Source of the DNA: Diadema setosum
Lineage: Eukaryota > Echinodermata > Echinoidea > Diadematoida > Diadematidae
Direction: 5' to 3'
Length of the DNA: 64,000 nucleotides
NCBI GenBank assembly: GCA_033980235.1
Contig: CM067070.1
Span: forward strand, 31,268,594-31,332,593
Shown: positions 46,333 to 57,606 of the stretch, one piece after another
Layout of the letters: each line of letters begins with the position of its first letter
Position numbering within the stretch: the stretch's first letter is position 1
Program-made: the position numbers and the translations under genes
The notes under the pieces: generated by a model
The model's input: only the letters and a program-made list of their open reading frames with translations
What the model was told of the DNA's origin: nothing
Databases searched by the model: none

Positions 46333-48049
46333 CTGCCATGGAGGGAAATCACCAAAGAGAACTTGGGCATTAGGACAAACTTTGGAATGACTATTTCAGT
46401 ACATCTTCATGAGTAAAAACGCAGCTCATTGATCGGCTTGTCACCCTTTTTTTAATTGATAACAGAATGACATACCCAGACCAGTGTGAACTAAAAGGGA
46501 TTTATTTCTGTCATAACTCTAGTGTGTGCACCCCATCACTGTTTTAAACGCATATACTGCTGAAGACCTTATTACTCTCCATGTGTAATTTGTACAGGTC
46601 CATATAGTTTCAAATCTTTGCAAACTGTCCACATCAGAGCTCTTTCTGCACACTCCTGCACATAAGACATTCTGTGTCATGACATGTGTACTATCAGCTT
46701 TAACAGGAGCTACAGTGTACATAGCCTCCTTCAATACAAGTATTACAGCTAGAACACTACTTTTCCTTCTCCATTGTGCTTGATGAAACATTATACACTC
46801 TAAAACATATATTTGACAAAAACATTAAAATTCAAAACCTGTTATTCATTCAAAAGTAAAAGGGACAAAAGTGGTATTCAATACTAAACAGAAAACCAAA
46901 ACTATCAAATTACTTATTGACTCTCTGTAACAGAGCTTTTGGAAAATGAAGCTATTTCAATGAATATGGGGTAATACAGCAGAATATCTCCAAGTTGGTA
47001 CAGGGAATGTGCAATAAACAGGTCCACAGCATGTTCTTTTTTTTCTGTTCTGCTGCACCATCAAAGACTATACTAATTTATTAAAAAAAGAAGAACACAA
47101 TTGTCATTATTTTGCATACTTAACTTACATACTCATTCTTCTGTTGTTATTTATTTATTTATTTATTCATTTATTTATTTATTTATTTACTCATTTATTT
47201 ATTTATTTATTTATTTTTAGTGGGGTTTTGGTTGTTTTTTTTTTGGGGGGGGGGGCAGGAAAAGCTCTGCTTAAGAAAGGAGATAAAAACATACTAGTTA
47301 AACACAATGTACCTTTAGAACTGACAATCACAGAGCTGTCTTTGCATGTTGATTTCTTCCTGTCTAATCTAACTTGATGGATGACATTGATACACTAATT
47401 AATGACTTGACATAGTATCCTTCTCCCTCTCATGATACGTCATCTCATCTTACATCACAGAACTGTTACCTTCACACTGTCAGTACCTCATGTCGACAAA
47501 TGCCATGACACTGTAACTACACAAGAAAAACTTCTAGATACATAAATCCTTCTGAGTCATTTGGTTTGCTTGCTCTTATGATCACATTGATTGGGCTTCT
47601 GCTTAACTGTACAAGCTTCTCAATTCTTCTTTTCTGCTTTTTTCTTTATACTTCTGTTTAGTAATTCTTCTCTTTCTTCTTCTGTGTTCGTGTCGACAGA
47701 TTTGTGTTTAAGCTTTCATCAATGTCGCATATACATTGTATATAGGCTTTATATCTTATACAAAATTGCATCATATCTTTAAATCACCAGTCATTCATCT
47801 TTAGTGCACTTTTCTGAGCAGCAGTAGATCTATTTGATCAACATATTTGCAAAATACTGTCACAAGATATTTACGTGTAATCTTGCTTTTCATCAGAATT
47901 GTATATTTGGAAAACAAAAATGACATAATACAAGAAGACAATAATATAGACACAACAGATATGATACAGGGAGTGTGGCATACAGACTAGTGTATCAAGA
48001 GATTGTCAAATTGAAAGGGACTCCCATTCACTAATTTCAAAGCCCAAAT
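46333..48049. other. Intron with an (ATTT)n run
   Basis: About 18 TTTA units at 47147-47217 and a G run at 47244. No exon. Confidence 0.55.
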
Positions 48050-48293
48050 GGGACCGTGCATCACAAAACCAACAAAAAGTTGTGAGGACTCAATATAGGT
48101 GAAACAGGTTAGCCTAGTCAATAAAGATTTACTTAGATTGGTTACGACAGTCCATTTGAATTGAGTTACACATAAACAATGTACAGTGTACATGTACATT
48201 ATCTTAAAGCTCAAAGTCATCTCTTATAGAGTCTGCTCTTAACTAAAATTCCATATCTTGCGACTTTTTGCTGGTTTTGTGATGCAAGATTAC
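48050..48293. mobile_element. MITE family C, short copy next to an exon
   Basis: GGGACCGTGCATCACAAAACC and AACAAAAAGTTGTGAGGACTC at the left pair with TTGCGACTTTTTGCTGG and TTTTGTGATGCAAGATTAC at the right. Its right end is 17 bp from the splice donor at 48309. Confidence 0.75.
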
Positions 48294-48309
48294 AAGAGAA
48301 TGGCCTCAC

Positions 48310-48368
48310 CATTGTTTCCTTTGTCCCACACCTCAAAGCGAAGAGCCTTGGAGCTACCATTGAGCTGA
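48310..48368 (-). CDS. C2CD2L: C2CD2-type exon, C2 domain second part
   Basis: Acceptor GGTCTCTACACAG and donor AATG/GTGAGG, phase 2 to phase 1, 59 nt. It encodes QLNGSSKALRFEVWDKGNN. ALRFEVWDK is the classic strand and first aspartate of C2 loop 3. The next usual aspartate is replaced (WDKG), so the calcium site is incomplete. Confidence 0.9.
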
Positions 48369-48589
48369 CTGTGTAGAGACCAGGGAAAGGGTGTGACTAG
48401 ATCAATTACATGCCACTAAACATCAACATCTGCAAAACTGTCTTGTAGACTGATACATTAAGACTGCGTCATATTGCATATTTCTTTCCATCACAACAAC
48501 CAATACCAAGACAATCGGTATCAATAGTCATTATTCTACACAGAAACAGTCTCCATTTATTCAATCACAATCACAATCACTACCACTGT

Positions 48590-49030
48590 CATTTCACTTT
48601 CACCACTGCTGTCATCTCAATTACAATAATCCCTTTCATTACTATCATCATCATCCCCATCATTCCCATTACCATCCTCCTCCTCATCATCATCATCACC
48701 ATCCTCATAATCATACTCATCCTCATCATCATCACCATCACCATCACCACCATCATCATCATCATCATTATCACCATCATCACCATCACCATCCTCCTCC
48801 TCCTCCTCCTCCTCATCATCATCATCATCATCATCATCACCATCACCATCCTCATAATCATACTTATCTTCATCATCATCGTCACCATCACCACCATCGT
48901 CCTCATCATCATCATCATCATATAATCATCATCATCATCATCATCACTAACATCATCACCATCACCATCACCATTATCAGCATTATCATTATAATCATTA
49001 TCATCATCATTATCCTCTTCATCATCTCTT
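48590..49030. repeat. (CAT)n/(CCT)n trinucleotide array
   Basis: About 440 bp of CAT with CAC, CCT and ATT variants. A block containing CACCATCCTCATAATCATAC recurs about 150 bp later, so part of the array was duplicated as a larger unit. The Met-rich open frame on the minus strand is an artefact. Confidence 0.95.
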
Positions 49031-49123
49031 GATCAGTCAGTAGAAGGAAAACAAAACCTGACCTAAAAAACAAAAAAATAAAAACAAAAACAAATCACAG
49101 AAAATGTCACCATGACAACGTAC

Positions 49124-49271
49124 AATAAGAAGTGTTCATCCCAGAAGGGGTTGGTGGTGTTGACGATGGTGTTTGTCTTGTAGCGTTGCGGTGGTTGATC
49201 CAACATCGCGATGCAGTATGGGTCGCTGCTGCTGCCCCCGCTCCTGACCAACAGACCGTTGGCTTTGATGA
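49124..49271 (-). CDS. C2CD2L: C2CD2-type exon, C2 domain first part
   Basis: Acceptor CCTTGACAG and donor TTATT/GTACGT, phase 1 to phase 2, 148 nt. The donor was chosen because only it leaves the phase the next exon needs; it gives ...PFWDEHFLF+QLNG. It encodes VIKANGLLVRSGG, SSSDPYCIAMLDQPPQ and NTTNPFWDEHFL, the canonical C2 layout. The SDPYC aspartate is present, but the usual first loop-1 aspartate is absent. Confidence 0.92.
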
Positions 49272-49457
49272 CTGTCAAGGAGAAAGGGAAATGACCACTA
49301 AAACTGCCAAATCAAATGAGATGTACTGTACTACAGAACTTCTACACTTAATTATCATTACTTTTTCCTTTCTCTGAACCTTGAGGAAATTTACAGTTAG
49401 CACAAGCTAAATAGATCAAGTTCATCATTTTGGTGTTGCCATACAGTGTAACCACAA

Positions 49458-49758
49458 GGGCCCGAATTCACAAAGATGGTACAAATGAAACCATGGTTTA
49501 AACCATGGACAAAAACCATGGAGTGCCAAGTGTCGAATGGAATATTTCGTAACGAAATCAGTCATTTCGTCAATGACATTCTGTAACTAAATGAACATTT
49601 CGTCCACGAAATTATAATTTCGTTAACGAAACGGTCCTTTTATCGACTAAATGACCAATTTCGTAACGAAATACATGTATACACTTGGCGCTCCATGGTT
49701 TTTGTCCATGGTTTAAACCATGATGGTTTCATTTGTACCACCTTCGTGAATTCGGGCC
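49458..49758. mobile_element. 301-bp palindromic element (GGGCCCGAATTCAC ends)
   Basis: The arms are near-perfect: GGTACAAATGAAACCATGG against CCATGATGGTTTCATTTGTACC, and the terminal pair GGGCCCGAATTCAC against GTGAATTCGGGCC. The interior holds eight or more TTTCGTNNACGAAAT dyads. Confidence 0.9.
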
Positions 49759-50212
49759 AAGGTGAATATTGTTAGGAGATCATGAACACAACAATGTTGA
49801 AAAGAATCATTACATTAAATGCCAAAGCTAACATCTTTATCTTCAATTCAAAATTAAGTTTCTCGGAATGATCCTTAATGTTTATTTGGATGAAAGTTAT
49901 TTTAGTAATCTGTGACTGATTTTGTTTTGTCAAATGAGGTGGATCAAGTAATTTATTTTTGTAAAGCTCATAGTCTGGAGAGATACATTACCAATATCTA
50001 GAAATCAACCATTGCAAACTTTCTCAGGGTTTCATGATATGATGCATCATCACATGTAACATACATTAGAACTCAGATTGGTAATAACTGAACATATCCC
50101 TCCCCCTGATTATTTTTACTTGGTCATTATTTCATCTGTTTGTTTCTTTGTTTTTGTTTTTCCTCAAAATCTAATCCCAGACTGCACTGGATGAAAGTGA
50201 GAGACCACTGAC

Positions 50213-50330
50213 CTTTGACCAGGAGGCGTGTTTCCGTCATGGCTGGCGGCTTGGACGAGACGTGATTGGTGTTTGTTGGGATGATGGGTGTATATTGCAC
50301 AGGTTGGGGTGTTCGGCTTGTATTGTTACT
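50213..50330 (-). CDS. C2CD2L: C2CD2-type exon, SMP-to-C2 linker
   Basis: Acceptor CACCTTCCAG and donor AAAG/GTCAGT, phase 0 to phase 1, 118 nt. It encodes SNNTSRTPQPVQYTPIIP, NHVSSKPPAMTET and RLLVK, the first C2 strand. The human counterpart has a similar Pro-rich linker ending RLFLRQL. Confidence 0.85.
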
Positions 50331-50899
50331 CTGGAAGGTGTGCAGGTGGATGGAGAAAAAACAAAGAGAGATAATTATTTTTTCTCTAACAGTGTGTTGT
50401 GCATCAACTCTCATAGAGTACCGTGATGATGTTACATTCTTTTGTTGTAGCTTGGGTTGGAACCAGGTGTGCACATACACACATGGGTCAGGTGAGGTTG
50501 TTAAGAACCAGTTTCCATGGCGATGAATTGCTATGACATCACACTTTGCTACTCTAATAGACACTTGAAAACATCACCTAGACATGTTATATAAAGAGAA
50601 CTAAATATGGCTTGCAAAAGATCAGCCATATGACAATTGCTACCATCAGTGTTATGTTGGCTCAAACATTAATAGTAGCATACAGCACATGATCAAATTA
50701 CCCCACCTTTAACGCATGAGACTTACAGAACTTACCTCAGCTTCGTACAGTATTCTACATAGAATGTGCAGTTTTTGTAGGACTCACTCTCTTTACTGAC
50801 AAGTTGAACAAGATGCAAAATTTGGACAGAATACCCCTTACTGAAATATTCCGAAATCTCTTCCTGAGCCCTGCCCAATGCAAACCCACATCGTGACAT

Positions 50900-51502
50900 A
50901 GACCCCGTTTACAGTGCGGGGCCGGGCTCGGCCGCGGCTCGGCCGAGGCCGAGACCAGCCTCAATTGCGCGGCCGAGCCTCGCAATTTTGTCCGTTTACA
51001 CTGCTGGGCTCGGCCGCGCTTTCGATTCAAACCTTTCATTATTTGGTCGTAGTGGCGCTCTGCTTGTAAACTAAGGCAATTTGGTATTGTCTGGTTTTCA
51101 GACCCTTTGCCAACTGAATTCCGTGGCGACGAAGTGGCCGTTCGGGCAAAGGCCTTTGCTGAAGGAAAAAATCCTTTGCAGGACAAAACCACCTTAAACT
51201 ATACTAGTTTTCGACGTTGAGGGGGTTAATATCCTGAACAGCGAAAGATACAGGCAGAGGGTTTGGAAGCCAGACTAAAACTGGCCGCGCAATTGGCCGC
51301 GCATTTGGCCCAGTTTGCGTTTACACCAAGAAAAGGCCGGGCTCGGCCGCGGCTCGGCCGCGGCTGAGACCACCTCCAGAGCGAGGCCAAATGCGAGGCC
51401 AATTTTGGCCTCGCATTTGGCCTTTTGCGCGTTTACACTGAAGCGGGGCTGGACTCGGCCGCGGCCGAGCCGCGGCCGAGCCTCGCACTGTAAACGGGGT
51501 CT
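50900..51502. mobile_element. GC-rich MITE family K (AGACCCCGTTTACAGTGC ends)
   Basis: The left end AGACCCCGTTTACAGTGCGG is the complement of GCACTGTAAACGGGGTCT at the right. GTTTACACTG recurs inside near each end, next to CTCGGCCGCGGCTCGGCCG tracts. About 600 bp, very CpG-rich, in an AT-rich intron. The open frames here are by-products of GCC/GGC repeats. Confidence 0.88.
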
Positions 51503-51884
51503 TACTGAGGCAGGAAAGACAGTCGAATGTAATGGCATTGCATGCATGGATAGATACCACCATCTGTTCCCTGCCTCTTTATGCTGGAAATTTGAGTGGT
51601 CTTCATTCAGCTCATAATGAATTTTTTCCCCTTCCTGGGACAAGAAACAATTAAATTATGTGGGTGTGTGCAGACAATATATCACCTAATATGGGAATCT
51701 GGTGTCAGTTTGTGAGATAATAAGATCTACTTTTGCTGGCACTAATAATATTTGAGATTCTGGGGAGAGATTTCAATGAAATGGTAAGACATGGATGGCT
51801 CTGCCTGAATCCAGTCTAAATCTTTGGAGAGGAATTTCTTTCTTGGCCCCCGGCCCCCTTCCAGCCCCCCTCCCCACAACATAC

Positions 51885-52046
51885 CATGCCCTGGTAGGAG
51901 GGCCTGGCGGTGTTTGTGTTGACGGCATTGGTGGCTGTGATGATCTCCCTGGGTAGCGCCCTCATTGGCAGCGTCATGTTGAAGGTAGCGGCCATGATGG
52001 CATTGCGGAGGATTTCTTCTACCACCATCAGGTCAACACCGTCATT
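51885..52046 (-). CDS. C2CD2L: C2CD2-type exon, end of SMP domain
   Basis: Acceptor TTTTCTACGCAG and donor GCATG/GTATGT, phase 0 to phase 0, 162 nt. It encodes NDGVDLMVVEEILRNAIMAA, then LPMRALPREIITATNAVN and ARPSYQG. The VVEEILRNAI helix corresponds to IEELIKDAI in human TMEM24, the last SMP helix. Confidence 0.9.
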
Positions 52047-52394
52047 CTGCGTAGAAAAGGCAATGGTTATATGTTTGGATTCTTGTCAATCAGAAATTTC
52101 ATGTTGTACAGTAAACATACATGTACATAAGATATTTGTAAACCACTACAATATAGAGAAAATTCTTTCATATGTTACATACCTTGTAGATCATACAAGT
52201 GTAAATTTTCTCTTCTACTTCAGCACAAAGAAAGAATGAATCATCATATATTTAGCAAACCAATGTTGCAAACCAATCAATATGAGCAGGGACAATTAAG
52301 TATGTATAATGCCAGAAAGGAATGTCTATAATACTTCAGATGATGCAAATACTGAAGTAATAGAAGCAACAGTTGTCATATTTGTAGAAGTGGT

Positions 52395-52413
52395 AGTACT
52401 AGAAGTAGAAGTA

Positions 52414-52485
<72 letters not shown>

Positions 52486-52517
52486 ATAGTAGTAGTAGTA
52501 GTAGAAGTAGTACTTAT

Positions 52518-52548
<31 letters not shown>

Positions 52549-52586
52549 CAGTACTAGTAGTAGTAGTAGTAGTGGTAGTAGTAGTA

Positions 52587-52643
<57 letters not shown>

Positions 52644-52675
52644 ATAGTAGTAGTAGTAGTAGAAGTAGTACTTAT

Positions 52676-52706
<31 letters not shown>

Positions 52707-52930
52707 CAGTACTAGTAGTAGTAGTAGTAGTGGTAGTAGTGGTAGTAGTAGTAGTAGAAGTAGTAGTAGTAGTAGTAGAAGTAGTAATAGCAGGAGTGGT
52801 GTTACTGTGAGTGGTTGTAGCAGGCATGGTAGAATTAAGAGTGTAGTAGTTGAGATAGAGGTAGGAAGTAGTAGTAGAAGTGGCAGTACTACAAGTAGTC
52901 TTTAGGCAGAAGTAGTAGTAGTAGTAGCAG
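52395..52930. repeat. (TAG)n trinucleotide array
   Basis: About 530 bp of TAG with AAG and CAG variants. A segment containing AGTAGTACTTATGTAG recurs 160 bp later, showing an internal duplication. The Val-rich and Thr-rich open frames are artefacts. Confidence 0.97.
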
Positions 52931-53323
52931 TCATAGAAGTTTTGAAAGTAATTGCTGCTGTACCGAAAGGAAGTACATGTTAGGAGTGAAGAGGAAGAAG
53001 ATGAAGAAAACAAAGAGGAGGATGTCGGAGTAGGAGGAAGGGAGAAGATAGGTCAATACAACAACCAGGAGTTTAGTAACTGACGCAATCCATGAGCCAT
53101 TATCCAATATGATAATCTGATAATAATTTAACAATTTCTTATGATGCTAAGGATTCTTACATTGTAAGTACGCTGAAGACATAGAACTTGTATTCAATAC
53201 AGTTTTTACAACAGAAATACTTAGTAGTTAAAGGGGCTGCAGACGTATTCATGCAGTCTTCAATCAATTTTACAGCATCTGTATCACCATGGCAACAGGA
53301 TGCAATGAACAAGGGATGCCTAC

Positions 53324-53434
53324 CCTTGTGTTGGTGTTCTTCTGTGGTCGGATGTTGAGCTGGAGGTCGGGCTTCCGCTCCCAGCTGGCCGAAATCTGCC
53401 AATCCTCACCGATCCCTCTCACGACACAGCGCAC
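53324..53434 (-). CDS. C2CD2L: C2CD2-type exon, SMP strand with RKPDLQL
   Basis: Acceptor CTGATCCACCAG and donor CAAGG/GTAGGC, phase 0 to phase 0, 111 nt. It encodes VRCVVRGIGEDWQISASWER, KPDLQLNIRPQ and NTNTR. It aligns with human LEVNLEEIPGEGLLISW...DRPDLSLTV in the SMP domain. Confidence 0.9.
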
Positions 53435-53647
53435 CTGGTGGATCAGAAAGACACAGAATTGTCCACAAGTGATGGATGGTTTTCCACTCAAAGGCCCTCT
53501 CCATGTCTAATTCCCAATTTCATCTTTGCACATTGACATCAATCATACATCTGACAGTTCAGTAACAAAGTTAATACACACATTAGATATTCTTGTTGTT
53601 GTATGACAAAAGAAAGTGCACTTGAATCGCATGTTGCTGAGATATTC

Positions 53648-53918
53648 ATCATTGAACTGAAAGAGAGATGGTATATTATACTGAATGCAGAGTTTGTAAA
53701 AGGTCAATGTTCATCTGAAAGTACTTCTATAGCACAAAACAATTACAGTCCTTTCTCTAGATAATTCCATGAAGGAGCCCAATGTTTTCATTGCCATTGA
53801 CTCACAGTTAACTTCTTTTTTTTTTCATTTTCATTTGTTCTTTGTTTTGTTTCATTGTTTGTTCTGTTTTGTGGGCATTTCTTATTTTAGGTTGGGAAGG
53901 CTGAAGGAGGGCAAGTTT
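53648..53918. repeat. Direct duplication, copy 1 (271 bp)
   Basis: From ATCATTGAACTGAAAGAG to GAAGGAGGGCAAGTTT. Nearly identical to 54092-54360. Confidence 0.95.
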
Positions 53919-54091
53919 AAAGGGACTGTACAGTACTGGCTGGGGTGGGGATTCATGTTTTGAACATTCCTAAGTGAGATAATGAGAAACCTCTTATGAA
54001 ATATAAAGAGCATGTAATTTTAAGAAGGTTTCAACGTTTATTTGATGAAAATTGGTTTTCAAATGGCTGAGATATCAAAAAATGTGACAAA
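53919..54091. mobile_element. MITE family B, left-half fragment
   Basis: AAAGGGACTGTACAGTACTG to ATATCAAAAAATGTGAC. Only one arm is present, sitting exactly between the two direct repeats. Confidence 0.8.
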
Positions 54092-54360
54092 ATCATTGAA
54101 CTGAAAGAGAGATGGTATATTATACTGAATGCAGAGTTTGTAAAAGGTCAATGTTCATCTGAAAAGTACTTCTATAGCACAAAACAATTACAGTCCTTTC
54201 TCTAGATAATTCCATGAAGGAGCCCAATGTTTTCATTGCCATTGACTCACAGTTAACTTTTTTTTTTCATTTTCATTTGTTCTTTGTTTTGTTTCATTGT
54301 TTGTTCTGTTTTGTGGGTATTCCTCATTTTAGGTTGGGAAGGTTGAAGGAGGGCAAGTTT
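54092..54360. repeat. Direct duplication, copy 2 (269 bp)
   Basis: Same sequence as 53648-53918 with a few substitutions and small indels. Confidence 0.95.
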
Positions 54361-55900
54361 ACAATAGTATGCTCACACAGTACTCTTTTATCAAACATTC
54401 CACTGATTTACACTCCAGCATCAAGAAAGACGGAGCTAACATCACATTCATTTTGAAAAACTCAGGTAATAGAAATGAATTAAATAAGTCTCAATACCTG
54501 ATAAAAGATATGAAATTCCTTAAAATCATACATGGAAAATGTAGTAACAGATTACGAGCAGACCTGAAAATATGTATTTGGTTGAAAGTACATACATGTA
54601 CACCCATATTCCAGTACCCCTCAAAACATTTCAAATTTACTGATAACTTACATTAAGAAGAGCACTCACATTAATATTTCGGTATGAATTATCAACCTTT
54701 CTATGATTTTTTTTTAGTTATCATTGGCAACCAAGTGACAATATATTGCCTTCTGTCATTTCTGTTATTTCATGCAGTCACAAATGCATTTACTTCATGT
54801 ACTGTACAATACAGTACAACGTACTTTATGCAATGTATGCTCTGAATAAAACATAGTACATTGCCACCAGAACTGGGGCATTCACATTGTTGTGCTGTGT
54901 GTAATTCAAAGCAAATGGAGTGCAAAAATCAATTGATGAACTATTACACAAAGCCAGCCAGTAATGGAGAATAAGATATTTGGAGCACAGTGTTCGATCT
55001 GAAGCGAGAGCGACAACAACATTAAATCTCTGCACTGCTGTCAAACGGCAACACACAGAGCAGTATGGGTAGTGCTGTATGCACACATTATGTGTGTGCT
55101 TCTGGGTGTGTGTATGTATGCAAGTTTGTATACTGTATCATAGCAATAGAAACTAACATTTTGAACACAGACAGTCTGAAGAGGCTAAGAAAAAAACAAA
55201 CAAACAAACATTAAAAGACATAATGATAGCCAGGAGTATCATTTGAAACTGTGACAAATCATGGACAATAAGCATTATATTTCTCAGCTGACAGGTTAAA
55301 ATGCCAGCCTGCATAAAAAATTAAAAGAACTCATATAAGTACACAGAAAGTGACGCAGTCACAAAGGGGAAGGGGTGGAGTGGACTCACAGAGATGAGAC
55401 AGAATGGATAGACAATACAGTGTACCTTTTATTTCATAAAAATATGGATAATGGTTAGCTAAAACCACTTGCACAAATGTAGCATAAAAGGGCAGATGAC
55501 GTGAGAAAGGTAACACACAAGAAAACAACAAAAATAAGCAGGCAATTTTTCAAAAACATGTGTTTGTAGAAAAACAAGAAAAAAAAAAGAAAGAAAAAAA
55601 AGACATTCAGAACAGCAATGCTTGTACTGGTTTAACAAAGAAAAAAAGGACAGATTCTATGGAGGAAAAAAAGATTCAAAATACATTAAGTACAATGAAA
55701 GTGCTTTTAACCCTGTCTACAGCCATGTACCTATAAAGACATTAAACATGAAATAATGACATGAAACTGATAATATGCAAATAGAAATATAGTAAATGAC
55801 AGAAGTTGTGTATCACAACACATATTTGTAGGATTTCTTGCTGAGCAGAATTCAGAACAATCTGTCCCTCACTCATTATCAGCATAAGAAAAGAAAAAGT
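54361..55900. other. Intron, AT-rich, nothing recognised
   Basis: No exon, element or structure supported. Confidence 0.5.
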
Positions 55901-56147
55901 GAAGAGTTTGTTTGCAAAAACCGATAAGTCCATTTTTGAAGATTTTGAAGTACGGTCTCTGTCATAAAGTACAAAATAATACCTTTTAAATGATATATTG
56001 GTCACTACATATAAAGGTACATTTTTGAAGTTATGATCAAAAGAAGCAAAAAATTTCTTATTATTCTCTTTATTTTTCTTGACCTTTAATCGCAAATATC
56101 TCCATTTGACAAATATGGACTTATCGGTTTTTGCAAACAAACTCTTC
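55901..56147. mobile_element. MITE family L with a perfect long terminal inverted repeat
   Basis: GAAGAGTTTGTTTGCAAAAA plus CCGATAAGTCCAT at the left is exactly complementary to the right end. The arms are over 30 bp and 247 bp span the element. Perfect arms suggest recent insertion. Confidence 0.88.
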
Positions 56148-56414
56148 AAGTAATCTCACTGGCAATTTCAATCAATTCATTGCTGCCTCAGGGAATTTGT
56201 TCACATGCACTCAAAACATCCATGCTCCGTTTGATGCTCAATACTGCTTTTCACTTTTGTTTGTTTGGTGTTTTTTTTTTTGGCCTCTGTCATAGTTTCA
56301 CTTTCTGTGCCAAGAGCTTATGACAGTGTGTATAAAATGCTATGGGGTTACTGTGCCAACTGGCTCTCAAAGAACACAAAGGATTAAGTACAATAATACC
56401 AACATATTGTATAT

Positions 56415-56821
56415 CAAAGGGATGGCATAGTATTGGTGGAGATCTGGATTTGGCTTTGACCTTTATGCGAGATACAAAAAACAAAAACACTTATGAAATA
56501 CTAGTACGTGTAGTACAGAGCATAATATTGTAGGAGGAATTCAAAGTTTATTTGATGGAAATCGGTTTTGGAATGGCTGAGACATCCAAAAACAAAGTAA
56601 AACAAAGTGATCGTGACAAATGGTGGGTCCCACCTTTCATTAAGGTCACTCTGTTTTGGATATCGCAGCCTTTTCAAAACCAATATTCGTCAAATAAATG
56701 TTGAATCCCTCTTCGGAATTACATGCTCTTTCATATTTTCATAAGAGGTTTCTCATCATCTCACCAAAAATTTTAGAAACCTGGAGTTAGGTTCCAACCA
56801 AAACTATATGATCCTTTTAAA
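56415..56821. mobile_element. MITE family B, copy 5
   Basis: It starts AAAGGGATGGCATAGTATTG and ends AAACTATATGATCCTTTTAA, with the GGTGGGTCCCACC centre. Same arms as copy 1. Confidence 0.85.
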
Positions 56822-57307
56822 AATGTGGTTTTGTATCTGTCTTGACAGTGATGTGCTATTTGTGGAAAAATGAGTAACTTTGACAACCAGTGATTAAAAA
56901 CAGCATGCTGCGGAAATCTGGGTAAAGGTCAGGCTGATATTTAAGACATGCATGAAGATGATCCTTTCAATTAAATCTCCTAATCTCCTCGGAATTCTTA
57001 TATTACAGTTTTAATCTTTTCTAAATACACATGACATTCATACACACTTTTCTTGTACGTTTATCAGGGTTTATTTTTTGTCTTTTTCAAACTTTCTTTT
57101 AATGTTGTTTTCATTCTTCTTAGATGTAACACACAGGTATGTTTTCAACTTTTTCGTGGCAGTTCATATATCATTCTTTTTCACCCTCTTCAGTGCTTCC
57201 CACACCTCAACCACACTCTCTTTTTCTGTTACTCTTCTATCTATTCCCCTGTGATTCACATGTTATTCTCTCTATCTCTTCCCCTTTTTCTTTTTCTCTC
57301 CTTTTTT

Positions 57308-57606
57308 ATTACCTCCGCCAAGGGAAGAGGTTATGTTTTCATTACCATTGGTTTGTTTGTTTGTTAGCAAATTTGTCCGTGTGCAAAATAACTCAAAAAG
57401 TAGTGAACGGATTTCGATGAAACTTGCAGGAAAGGTTTAGAATGATACAAGTAACTGATGACTAAATTTTGGTAGTGATCCGAGAAATTTTGGGGAATTT
57501 ATGAAGGATTTTTGATATTTTGGCAGGTAGGGTCAATGAACTTGGGAGTTCAGGCTGCGCGTATTTGAGGTTTGCATGTGCGCACTGAAGTGCGTGCTCT
57601 AGTTTC
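57308..57606. mobile_element. Widespread CCTCCGCCAAGG repeat
   Basis: TTACCTCCGCCAAGGGAAGA and GGTTATGTTTTCATTACC lead into a (GTTT)n run, then AACTCAAAAAGTAGTGAACG, GGATTTCGATGAAACTT and GGTAGTGATCCGAGAA. I recognise this as a repeat common in marine invertebrate genomes. A second fragment (GGTGGAGGTCTGTGCCCTC, GAGTGCTTCTCTAGTT) lies at 57778-57813. Confidence 0.7.

Noticed and set aside
48589..48921. Met-rich 110-codon ORF on the minus strand
   Set aside because: It is a translation of the (CAT)n array.
50755..51643. Long GC-rich ORFs of 80-145 codons
   Set aside because: They fall in the palindromic MITE at 50900-51502 and are explained by its CGGCCG tracts; similar frames appear on both strands.
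52309..53013. Val-rich and Thr-rich ORFs
   Set aside because: They come from the (TAG)n array on either strand.
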